The position numbers and the translations under genes are program-made. Positions 10,013 through 21,000 of a stretch of DNA of 64,000 nt are shown here, piece after piece (the first letter of the stretch is position 1; every line of letters starts with the position of its first letter). The notes under the pieces were generated by a model. That model saw nothing but the letters and a program-made list of their open reading frames with translations, was not told where the DNA came from and ran no database searches. The stretch is from Pseudogymnoascus destructans (lineage: Eukaryota > Ascomycota > Leotiomycetes > Thelebolales > Thelebolaceae), in contig NW_020167538.1 in assembly GCF_001641265.1 (NCBI RefSeq), positions 558,001-622,000 on the forward strand. Direction: 5' to 3'.

Positions 10013-13000
10013 ATGTTGTCTCGAGCTGCACAGAGGCATACTCGATTACAGACAATCCGATCATACAATGCAGCACGAGAGCAACTATACCTTCCCTGGT
10101 TGTGCCCAACATACCCACGACTGCGGCAGCCATGCCATCGAAGTTTGACTACAGCGCCTGGGGAGAATACGATTCCATTGAGAAAGAGGCGGAATTCTAA
10201 GGATGGCGCAAATCCTACGGTTCGATCGCTGGCAACTGCTGCACATATGCCGTTGACGGATGAGATTCCATTCGTTGATAGTATAAACCAAGTTGCATTG
10301 AAATACCCCGGGCAAACACAAGACCAGTCTCGTCTGTCGACTATTATGCCCTTCGACCCAACGAAGATGATTTCCCTGGAAAACACCCTGGCGCTACCAG
10401 CGGAACGAATGCGGATGAAAAATGGAGTTACAGGAGAACAACGAGAAATTTTTGCGATATTGGAGGCATGTTTGAGGCTGGGGCGGATTGAGCGCGCAGC
10501 GGCTATAATAAAACGATCTGTACCGTTCCTGAAGCTTTCCCCGGAGGAGCTCGGAAGACTTCACAATGAGTATCTGAAGGCGTCTCTGGAACGAATTCTC
10601 AGGGAACCCAACGCCGAACATGCTCACGACATGCATAAATGGTTCGAAGTAATGGTGCGAAGCAAGGGCATCGAAGTTACCGCTACGACAATCGCAATTA
10701 TGCTTAAAACTTCACTACAGTCTCCCCGAGGAGCCCGGCAGGATAGACTGGTAAAAAGATACATGGATATGGCTCGTGGGGATGTTGGATTGGAAGTTCT
10801 AAGCATGGTTGATATCATGTCCGCCGAAGATTTGGATATTATCAATCAGATCGCGCCTGATCACAATATACTTGCGAAACTGCACTCTATAGTTGACGAG
10901 CAGACCAATTTGGAGGACGATATTGCAGCAGCCGACCTTCAATCCTCGAAAACAACAACTAAGGTCATTATGGACGTTCGCGCAGCTCCCCAGAGAGGTT
11001 TCGGGTTGAAGGCGCTCAAGCAGTCCCTGTCATTATTTTCTCGGAAGCCTGAAGGGTTCAATGCCGACGTCCTCAGCGTGGAAGAGCAACGCCTACGTCA
11101 AATTAAATTGGAGGAGGACTCAATCATTTCTGCTGTCGACAGATGGAGGAAGGAGAGCGCCTCACTCTCCAAGATGGGACTTGATACATCACTTCAAACC
11201 AAGTCTTTAGGCGCAAGAATGTGGAAGTGGCAGGAAGCTCTAGAACAACGCCTCAACCAAGAACTTCAAAGTATTGACAAGGCGGAAGCGACACCGGAAA
11301 AGGAGAAATCGCAGTTGGATGTCGAGCGTTGCATATATGGCCCATTTCTGAGGTATCTACCAACAGATAAGCTGGCAGCAGTGACGATTTTAACCTCCAT
11401 GCAATGCCTAAGCTCGCATGGGACGGATAAAGGAATGCCACTTGCATCTGTCATTATGTCCATCGGAGCCAACCTTGAGGACGAAAGCATCACCGAGACT
11501 ATTCGCAATAACACTACCAAACAAGGGTGGCAACAATTAAATAAGTCTGCCAGTGCAGGGAAAGGACTGGGCCTAGCCCGTGTAATAAAAAACAAGCGTA
11601 CCCGGCAGCAGTTGACAGATTCACTAGCAAAGTTGGTACGAGGAGATTCTGCGGCTAAGCATGATCTTTCCGACCAATGGAACACTGAGTGGTCAGCAAC
11701 GATTAAGGCCAAAGTCGGATCATACCTTCTCTCTGCGCTCATTGACACTGCCAAGGTACCAGTCACAATGGAAAATACGAAGACTCAGGAGCTCTTGACA
11801 CAAATACAACCCGCTTTCTCGCACACCCACCAATACAAAATCGGCAAAAAGACGGGCATGATCCTCGCCAATCGTGCGCTGGTAGCATCCCTGAAGCGTG
11901 AGCCCGTCCACAGTCTGCTGGCAAAGCATTTGCCCATGGTAGCTGAACCAGAGCCTTGGTCAGAGTTTAACCAAGGTGGCTTCATTTCTCACCCGGCCAA
12001 GGCCGTGCGAATTAAAGGCGGCGATAAAAACCAACGGCAGTATCAAGAGGCTGCCATTAGAAGAGGAGATATGGAGCAAATGTTTAAAGGGCTGGATGTT
12101 CTCGGGAAAACCTCTTGGGTGATCAACCGACCTGTATTTGACACCATGCTGGAGGCTTGGAATACTGGAGAGGCCATTGCGAATTTCCCAGCTGAGGAGC
12201 CGAAGTTAGAGTATCCGCCCGAACCCCCGGCTTCCAAAGACCCAACGGAAAGGCGCAAATGGATACGGAGTTTGAAGACTATAGAGAACACACGAAGTGG
12301 ATTCCATTCTGCCCGCTGCTTCCAGAACTTCCAGCTCGAGATTGCGCGGTCGCTGCGAGAAGAAAAGTTCTACTTCCCTCACAATCTAGATTTCCGTGGA
12401 CGGGCGTATCCTATACCTCCATACTTAAACCATATGGGAGCTGATCACTGCCGTGGCCTCCTCAAGTTTGGCAAAGGGCGGGAACTTGGCGAAGCCGGCC
12501 TCAAATGGCTGAGAGTCCATCTTGCTAACATCCATGGGCACGACAAAGCAAGCTTAAAGGAACGCGAACAGTATACTGTTGATCACATTGATGATATTTA
12601 CGATTCGGCAATGAATCCGCTCAATGGAAGAAGGTGGTGGCTAGATGCGGAGGACCCTTGGCAATGCCTCGCCGCTTGCCTCGAGCTTAAAAATGCGCTG
12701 GACTCTGGAGATCCAACTAAGTTTGTGTCGCACCTTCCGGTGCATCAAGATGGAACTTGCAACGGACTTCAGCATTATGCGGCTCTTGGCGGCGACGAAT
12801 GGGGTGCAAGACAAGTTAACTTGGAACCGGGCGATCGACCAGCTGATGTTTACAACGCCGTCGCCGAATTGGTCAACGAGAAGATGGCTGTTGATAGGAA
12901 GAATGGGAACAAGTGCGCCATCTGGCTCGAGGGTAAAATCAAGCGCAAGGTCGTCAAGCAAACGGTTATGACGAACGTTTATGGTGTCACCTATATTGGA

Positions 13001-14380
13001 GCCCAAGCCCAGGTCAGAAAGCAGCTTGTTGCTGCTCATACCGACCTTCCCAACGAAGGCAGCTTCAATGTCAGTCTTCTATCTGGATATGTTGCCACGA
13101 AGATTTTCGAAGCCCTGGGAACCATGTTCAGAGGCGCACATGATATTCAATTCTGGCTTGGCGAGTGTGCCAGTCGAATCTCGACATCTGTCACACCCCA
13201 GCAGTTGGACAGGCTTGAACACCTCCACGAAGAGGCACTGGATCAAAGGGTGCCCCGGCTGAACCGCTACCACATTTCTATGGTTGATGCAGAGCAGCAG
13301 TTGCAGTTCAAGTCGAGTGTCATCTGGACAACTCCTCTACGAATGCCCATTGTGCAGCCATACCGCGCAACGAAGTCACGAACAGTCCAGACCAATCTAC
13401 AGCAGATAACCATCTCGGAGCCTCACCGATCTGACCCAGTCAGCAAGCGAAAGCAACTTCAAGGCTTCCCGCCCAACTTCGTGCACTCTCTCGACGCCAC
13501 ACACATGATGCTCTCGGCCCTCAAATGCGATGAAGCGGGCCTGTCATTCGCTGCTGTCCACGACTCCTTCTGGACCCACGCAGCCGACATCGATACCATG
13601 AACGGCGTTCTCCGTGACGCCTTCATTCAGATGCACTCCGACAACGTCATTGCCCGCCTCGCTGTTGAGTTCGATGCCAGATACAAGGGCAGTCTCTACC
13701 TCGCACACGTCAAGTCTGACTCCGAGTTCTTCCGCCGTGTCCAGGGGTGGCGCGCAGACGTTAAGGCAGGCCGCATCGAAAACCCCTACCGCGGGCCCCA
13801 AGGGAAGAAGTCAAAGAAACAGTCGCAAAAGAACATGCAGCTCGTCGAGGCACTGCTCGAGCGAAAGCGTGCGCGCATGCTTGCATCGGATAATCCCGAG
13901 ACAGTCGCAAAGGGCAAGGCGATGGTGACGCCGGCGAGCATTTTCGAGGAACTGCAGGCGTATAATGATATTAAGGGTGGCAACGACACACCCATTGTGG
14001 GGCTCGGGGAGAAGGGTGCCGCAGAGCCGAAAAAGAAGGCTAAAGCTGCGGGCACGGAGTCCGTCGAGATGGAGAATGAGGATGCGGACGAGAACGAGGA
14101 GCAGGAGGAGCCGGAAGAGGATGGTAGTGAGGGAGAGATGGAGGTCGAGCATGATGCCGATGAGGGTTCTGAGAAGCGGAACGCCTTTTCCAGGAGCGTT
14201 TCGAAGAAGCGGATCCGATCGAAGGGCGCTGTGCTGTCGGTCTGGCTGCCCGTGTCGTTCCCGACTGTTCCAGAGAAGGTATGCATTCCCACCCTTTATT
14301 CTCCAAGTTACGTTGCTAATTATTCACAGGGCTCTTTCGATGTCACCCGTCTGAAGGACAGCCAGTACTTCTTCTCTTAG
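10013..14380 (+). CDS. RPO41: Mitochondrial DNA-directed RNA polymerase
   Basis: T7-type single-subunit RNA polymerase that transcribes mitochondrial DNA. Exons 10013-14278 and 14330-14380 give 1438 aa. The 51-nt intron (GT..TTGCTAATTATTCACAG) is in frame and stop-free, so an ORF call alone would add 17 false residues. Residues 1-80 form a basic mitochondrial presequence and are followed by a long helical N-terminal extension. Polymerase landmarks are the palm motif HQDGTCNGLQHYAALGGD (catalytic Asp, near residue 910), the fingers helix RKVVKQTVMTNVYGVTY and the second catalytic Asp in AAVHDSFWTHAAD (near residue 1180). The protein ends in the family-typical DVTRLKDSQYFFS. Before that end, roughly 90 residues are Lys- then Glu/Asp-rich (near residues 1320-1400), an insertion unlikely to be part of the catalytic fold. 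Confidence 0.96.
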   Translation: MLSRAAQRHTRLQTIRSYNAAREQLYLPWLCPTYPRLRQPCHRSLTTAPGENTIPLRKRRNSKDGANPTVRSLATAAHMPLTDEIPFVDSINQVALKYPGQTQDQSRLSTIMPFDPTKMISLENTLALPAERMRMKNGVTGEQREIFAILEACLRLGRIERAAAIIKRSVPFLKLSPEELGRLHNEYLKASLERILREPNAEHAHDMHKWFEVMVRSKGIEVTATTIAIMLKTSLQSPRGARQDRLVKRYMDMARGDVGLEVLSMVDIMSAEDLDIINQIAPDHNILAKLHSIVDEQTNLEDDIAAADLQSSKTTTKVIMDVRAAPQRGFGLKALKQSLSLFSRKPEGFNADVLSVEEQRLRQIKLEEDSIISAVDRWRKESASLSKMGLDTSLQTKSLGARMWKWQEALEQRLNQELQSIDKAEATPEKEKSQLDVERCIYGPFLRYLPTDKLAAVTILTSMQCLSSHGTDKGMPLASVIMSIGANLEDESITETIRNNTTKQGWQQLNKSASAGKGLGLARVIKNKRTRQQLTDSLAKLVRGDSAAKHDLSDQWNTEWSATIKAKVGSYLLSALIDTAKVPVTMENTKTQELLTQIQPAFSHTHQYKIGKKTGMILANRALVASLKREPVHSLLAKHLPMVAEPEPWSEFNQGGFISHPAKAVRIKGGDKNQRQYQEAAIRRGDMEQMFKGLDVLGKTSWVINRPVFDTMLEAWNTGEAIANFPAEEPKLEYPPEPPASKDPTERRKWIRSLKTIENTRSGFHSARCFQNFQLEIARSLREEKFYFPHNLDFRGRAYPIPPYLNHMGADHCRGLLKFGKGRELGEAGLKWLRVHLANIHGHDKASLKEREQYTVDHIDDIYDSAMNPLNGRRWWLDAEDPWQCLAACLELKNALDSGDPTKFVSHLPVHQDGTCNGLQHYAALGGDEWGARQVNLEPGDRPADVYNAVAELVNEKMAVDRKNGNKCAIWLEGKIKRKVVKQTVMTNVYGVTYIGAQAQVRKQLVAAHTDLPNEGSFNVSLLSGYVATKIFEALGTMFRGAHDIQFWLGECASRISTSVTPQQLDRLEHLHEEALDQRVPRLNRYHISMVDAEQQLQFKSSVIWTTPLRMPIVQPYRATKSRTVQTNLQQITISEPHRSDPVSKRKQLQGFPPNFVHSLDATHMMLSALKCDEAGLSFAAVHDSFWTHAADIDTMNGVLRDAFIQMHSDNVIARLAVEFDARYKGSLYLAHVKSDSEFFRRVQGWRADVKAGRIENPYRGPQGKKSKKQSQKNMQLVEALLERKRARMLASDNPETVAKGKAMVTPASIFEELQAYNDIKGGNDTPIVGLGEKGAAEPKKKAKAAGTESVEMENEDADENEEQEEPEEDGSEGEMEVEHDADEGSEKRNAFSRSVSKKRIRSKGAVLSVWLPVSFPTVPEKVCIPTLYSPSYVANYSQGSFDVTRLKDSQYFFS

Positions 14381-15093
14381 ATGTGTCGTCACACCTCACA
14401 CCTGATGACCATCGACATCACCAACCACCTTCTTCCGATCTGCCTCCCATCTTTTGGGGCGTTTATATATATATACATACCTATTTATCACCAAAATTTC
14501 GGCGATTTTCATTCATTCAGGGGGGGGGGGTTTGGGTGTGCAAAGCACACAAGGCGCTAGATTTTTGGTAACGCAATTCATTTGAAAGCACGCGGCATTT
14601 GCGGGGTAGCATGCGTTTTAGACGGAGAGAGAGGGAAGGAAGGCCAGAGGAGGCCGCTGCATTGGGGGTGTTGTAAGATCATTGTATGTATATAGGGATG
14701 AGGAGGATGCAGAGGAGTCTGGCTGGCATTGTATAAAAACCAGGGAGGAACTGCATACAATTTAGATATGTACAGATAGATGGGACTGTACAGCGAACAC
14801 ATTTATACACAGACATGGGAGCAAAAGCTTCATAAATGATCCTTTCCTCTTAAACAAATGTCGACGCATGTGTGAACAATGAAACCTGAAAATTCCTATA
14901 TACCCGCAAACCAAAATATGTAGCGTTCACAAAATCAACCCTCATGTACAGTAAATATCATGCATAAACAGCGAGTCGAATAACTCCAAAAAAATGAACA
15001 AGAAACAACAAAAAGGGCAAGAGGAAGCACACCAGCCAGCTGACGCCATCTCCCCAACCCAGATCTCCCCGACTCCTTGTCCCAACACCCCAT
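14381..15093. other. Intergenic between convergent RPO41 and sidC
   Basis: 713 bp with TATATATATACATAC-type AT strings at 14464-14480 and a run of 10 G at about 14521-14530. No gene seen. Short ORFs on both strands are compositional. Confidence 0.6.
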
Positions 15094-18000
15094 CTACAAC
15101 CCCCTCAAAACCTCCCCCAAAGCCTCAACCAACCCCTCCCCCTCCCGCAGCCCAAGAACTCCCTCCGGCGCAAAAAGGCCAACATCTATCCCTCTCCCGC
15201 CATCCACAAGACGTAGCTCAATATCTACCGAAGCCTGGTAACTAGTTAGCACAACCATCGCAGCATATTTATATAAAGAGTAAGGACTCACCAAATACGC
15301 TCCCCTCAACTCTTCTTTCTTCGAAAACGCAGCCAGTGCGGCTGGGTTAGGGATGACGTCGATGACTTCTGCCCTGGGCCGCAGCATATCCACCTCGCTC
15401 AGACTCTGTGCGAATAGTTCGTTTGCTTTCTCGTCCCCACCCTCGCTGGAGGAGGAGGAGGGAGAAGTGGTCTTAAGCACATTAACAAACACGCCAAGGC
15501 TCCTCCCCGTCCAGCGATACACATCCGCCAAGCTTGCACCTACATTCCCCACCTCGCTCAGCTTCTGGAGGTCTTTCTGCACCCCTGAGGCAACGTCTTC
15601 AAGCCCCCCCTGAGCGGATTGGATTCTCAAAGGCACCAAGTTAAGCGTCGGCGCCACCAGCTCCGATAAATCAGTCGTAGCAGACCGATTGGCGAGGTAG
15701 AGTCCGATGACCGTGTCATCACTTTCGGTCCGTTTCGTAACCTCATACGCTCTTGCAAAGGCAGCCATAAGAAGCGCATCAACAGTCACACCCGCCTTCC
15801 TCGCCGCAGAAGTAATATCCCCAATAGGAACACTAGGCTTGAAGATCTCCACCCTGTGTGTCGGATCCGACGTCTCCGGAACACTTGCCAGCTCGGTGCG
15901 CGGGAGGTAGGATGCCCAAAACGTCTTCTGTGCCTGTCGTGACTCCTCGTCCAGGTCGCGGGCTATGAACTCCTTGAAGCTTAGCGGAGATGGAAGCGCG
16001 GAGTCAGGGTTGGAATACAGCGTCTCGAGATCGCGGATGAGGAGCTGGAGACTTATCCCATCGTAGAGCGCGTGGAGTAGACGGAGACTGATTATCTTTT
16101 GCCCCTCCACTTCTTCAACAACGAGGAACACCGGGCCCAACAGTGACACCGGCGTCTCAGAAGACTTGCCATACTTGACCGGGTTCCTCTTTTCTTTCAA
16201 GACGACCTGCACAGCTCTCACCCCGTCGTCCTCCACAAACGCAAACACCGTCCGTAGGATAGTATGTCGCCTCGTAAGCGCCTCCCATGCCCTCTCCAAC
16301 CTCTCCTGATCAACCGCACCATCGAGTTTATACTGGAAGTTCGCCTCGAACTGCGCCCCCCAAGTCTGTTCCCAGCGCGCGAGCATATATAGTTGTCCGG
16401 CTGATACAGGCATGATATCCTCGACATCTTCCTCAGCGACGCCGACATCCCTCGCCAGCGCCGTCCTGTCAATATCTTTGACCGACTCAGCAATAACGGC
16501 ATCAACATCCCTCGTCTGCGTCTCGGCCACAGTATCGACCCTCTCCGCTAATAAAGCACCCATCTCCTGAATACTGCTGTTCTTCATAATCTCACCAACA
16601 GTAATCCTGACATCCCGCCTCCTCAACAGCGACGACACCTTAATCGCACTAATCGAGTCAAGCCCAAGATGGAAGATACTCTGATCCTTCTCAATCTCCC
16701 CCTCCGGCGTCTTCGAGACCCGCGACAAGACAGCCCGAATAGCAAGCTCCGTCGCACTCCACACCCCCTCCTTCCTCTTCGGCGCCTTCGCAACACCATT
16801 CACCTGCGCCATGGACGACTCATCCACAAACGGCTCAAGCCCACACAGCGCCACCTGTCCTTGAGTAGCAACAATAACCTCCGCCTCCACATCCCCCACA
16901 ATCCTCCCCATCAACGCATCAAGATCCCTCAACAACTCCTCCGTCTCCCCCACCGTCCTCGCGGCCTCCCGGCACGCAATCCTCCACACCAACTCCCCGC
17001 CAACAACTTCCATCTCCACACAGACTTTAAACTCCACCTCCGCCCGACTCTCCACCGCCTCTGCCAGCACCTCGCCAGTAGCCTCCTGCGCTTTGCCCTG
17101 ATAGATGAACAGCGTATCGAATAGCGCACCCCCCTGTCTCCCAGAGAGGGCCTGCGCCTTCCGTAATGGGAACTGCTGGTAGGCGCGCATGGCGTTGCTG
17201 CTTTCTTGCATATACTGCAGCATCACCTTGCGATCGCCGTGGACCACTACGCGCACGACGACAGTGTTCATGAGCGGGAATATGAGCTCGCTCGTCTCCT
17301 CTGTGTCTCTGCATGACAGTACGACTCCAAAAGAGACGTCGAGGCGCTTCAGGCAGCTCGCGAGAAGGATAGCCCATGCCGTCTGCCCCAGAGTCTGGAG
17401 ACTGATGTTGTTCCCTCTACAGAAGGCATTGATATCATCCAATGGTATCGAAGACGCGAATTCAAAGCGGTTAACGCCTTCCGATGTCTCGTTATGGAGC
17501 GGGAACTCCGACTTGGGCAGGCCGCTCAGCGCAGTGCGCCAGTACTTCGTGGCATCTGGTCCATTAGCATTGAGTAGCTGCTCCAGTGGCAGCCGCACGC
17601 TCGGATTGGCGAGTTCTTGGCCGTTATACGCTTTCTGCACATTGGCGTGGAGGGCTTGGAGAGACCACCCGTCGTACAGCGCGTGGGAGATGGAGAGGAG
17701 GTAGTATCTCTCCCCTCCATGCGTGATATCGACAAGCTGCAGCAGACTCCCTTTCTTCGCCGCCTCAACCGCCCCCTCAATAAGCAGCTTTGTCTCCACT
17801 CCAAGATCCGCTTCCTCCGCAAACTCAGCGGTGCGCCAGATGCTGCTGGTAGACACAGGATGCACGACCTGCGCAAAGCCAACATCAATCTCCACATCCT
17901 CCACCCCCACAAACGAAGTGCGCAGTATATCAAACTCCGCCACCACGGTCTCCCACGCCTTCTTCAACCCGTCCATATCAACACCCCCCTTAACGCGATA

Positions 18001-21000
18001 GAGCTCATGGTTGAAGTACTTCCTAAACCCCGAAGCCACCATCTCCGCAACCATCCCCTCCTGCAACGGCGTCGCCGGTAGCACCGCAGTCGCCCCTTCC
18101 ACCTCCTTATTTGGCAACGACTCCCTCAACCGGCGTTCAAGTTCATCGATACTCGTCTTCACCTCCACTGGCCCTTGCTCAAGCTGTATACATCCCATCA
18201 TCTTCGCAACAGTCTGGCTCTTCACAATCGCACTGACGGAGATCTTAACTCCCGCCTTCTTCAGCCGCGACGCAAGCTTGATGACATCGATACTATCCAG
18301 CCCCAGTGAGAAGAGCGTCGTAGTCGCCGCGATACCCCCCTCCTCCACCTTACTCAACTCCGAGATCTGCGTACGAATCACACTCGCCGTGGGCGTCCAC
18401 TCAAAGTCCATGTCAGAAGTCGTAGTATCCGGCGCCTGACTCTCTCCACCTCTCTTCGCCAGCCGACCCCCCCTCACCGATCCCTCAACACCAGGAATCT
18501 CCCCCACCGGCTCCTTCAACGCAGCAAGCGCACTCTCAACCCTCCCCAGCAACACCCCCGCAACCTCCTCGTTGACAAACCCACCCTGCCCAACAAGCGC
18601 AATCCTCACATCCCCCTCACCCATCAACGTAGCCTCAAACGCCATCGGATAATCCGCCACCGCCTCGCCCTCCAGCTCCCTCCACAGCCCCTCCTCTCCC
18701 CCCTCCTCCTCACGCTGAAACACAAAGAGGGTATCGAACAACTCCCGTCCGCTCTCACCACACCACCTCTGCACATCCTTCAACGGCGAGTGCTGGAACG
18801 GCATAGCACCAACATTGTACGCATGACACGCCTGGATCAATTCCTTCCAGCTCATCCCCTCCTTGACGTCGACATGGAAGACGAGGGTATTAAGGAACGG
18901 TCCAACCACGTTCTCCGCACCACTGAAATCAATCGCGCGCCCCGAGATGATATTCCCAAAGCTCGGCGCCGCTTCAGCGGGAAACTGAGCACGGAATGCA
19001 GAGATCCACGCCGCCTGCAGGATAGCCTGGTACGTCACCCCCAGCGACTGCCTCAGCGCCTCCAAGTGTTCCAGACCCTGCACACGGCGCGAGGCACTCA
19101 CATCACCCTCCTGAGAGTTCTCAAGGAGCGGCAAGGGTGTAAACTCCGCCGTCTCCAGCGCCCCCTTCCAGAAGGCCTCCGTACCTTCAGAAGTAGCGAG
19201 CGGTCCATGAGGTAAGGAACTCATGAATGAAGGACCATAGTCGATCCCCTCCACGCCCTTATACTCCTCTTCCACCTTCCTGAGGAGAAGCGGGAGACTA
19301 GCCCCATCATAAAGCCCATGGAAGATCTCCAACCTCATCACCCTCTTCCCCTCCTGTTCAGTAACACCAACCCTCCACGGCCTCGCCAGCGCCTCCCCCT
19401 TCTCCATCCCCACAAACTCTGTCTCAACACCCCAAGGAACCTCCCGCTCCTTCAAAACAACCTGCGCGCATCCGTCGCGTGTAAAAACGAACCCCATCCT
19501 CAACACCTCCAACCCGCTCACAACCCTCCCCCACGCCTCGCGCAACTTCTCCACATCCACCTCTCCCGCAAGCTCAAATGCAAAGCGCATGAAATACAAG
19601 CTCCCCTCACTATCCAAGAACCTGTAGATCATCCCCGCCTGCGCCGCTGTACAAGGCGCCAACGCCTCCACCTCCTCGGGATCGACCCCCATCTCCTCCG
19701 CCGCACCAAGTATATTCCTCTGCATGAACGCCATAATCCTCTGCTGTGCCGCCACGATCTCCCCACTCCCCGCACCCTGCTCATCATCCCCAACCAACAG
19801 CCCCACCAGTGCCTCCACCCCCGAATTCCTCACCACAACCGCCGCCTTCGCCCCTGAATACCCAGCGTGCTGCAGCCGCTGCGCCAACCCAATGAGCGAG
19901 ATCGAATCAAAGCCCAGCTCAAAGATATTCGTTCCACTCTTCAACTCCGCAACCTCCACCCCCATACACTCCGCCAACACCACCAAAACCTCCTTTTCAG
20001 CCCCCGTCCATTGCCGTCCCTCCTGGCCGGCGGCGCTGAGACGTTGCAAGTCCTCGGTGGAGAGATCATCATACATCCGCGCCAGCGCCTTCCCATCTGC
20101 CTTATTACTCGGCGACAGCGGCAACGCCTCCAACGGCACAAAATGGGTAGGGACCATATACCCCGGCAACCGGCTTGTGCAAGCATCGCGAATCGCTCCG
20201 ATCAGCTCCACCGGCTCCTCGACCCGTGCAGCCGGGACGAAAAACGCAACAAGCTGCTCCTTAAGCTGCGCACTATGCTTCAGCACCAGCGTAACCACCT
20301 CCCCTACACCCTCCACCCCGCGCTTAATCACCTCCGTAATCTCCGTCAGCTCCAGCCTCTGCCCGCGTAGCTTCACCTGATCATCCGCCCGGCCGAGGAA
20401 GAGGAAACTCCCATCATGACAAATCCTCACCAGATCGCCCGTCCTATAAATCCTCTCCCCCAGCGCCTCCAGATAGGGGAATCGCTCCGCCGTGAGCTCT
20501 GGACGGTTCAAATACCCCTTCCCCACCAACTTGCCACTCACGCAGAGCTCCCCCACCGCCCCGCGCAGCACCGGCTCGCTCGTGCCGGGTTTGAGGACGA
20601 AGGACCCGACGTTGAGGAACTGCGGTCCTATATTCGCGGGCTTCCCGTTCTTCGGCACGCGCGGATACATCGTCACCCCGATCGTGGCCTCGGTCGGTCC
20701 ATACCCGTTATAGATACACGCCTTCTCCCCCCACACATCGAGGATATCCTGTCTCAACTGCTCCCCGCCCGTGATGAAAACCCCCTTACACAATTTCGGC
20801 ACCTCATCCGGATGCAGCAGCCTAGCCAGACTGGGCGTGAGATCAAGATGCGTGATCCCCAGGGCGCGGATGGCACGGGGAATATCCTCGAATATCAAAT
20901 CCCTCGGCGCGGAAGCGACGCAGATCCCCACGCTCCAGCTCCAGAATTGCTCAAGCACAGAGACGTCGAAGTGGAAACTCGCGAACTGGAGCCACTTTGA

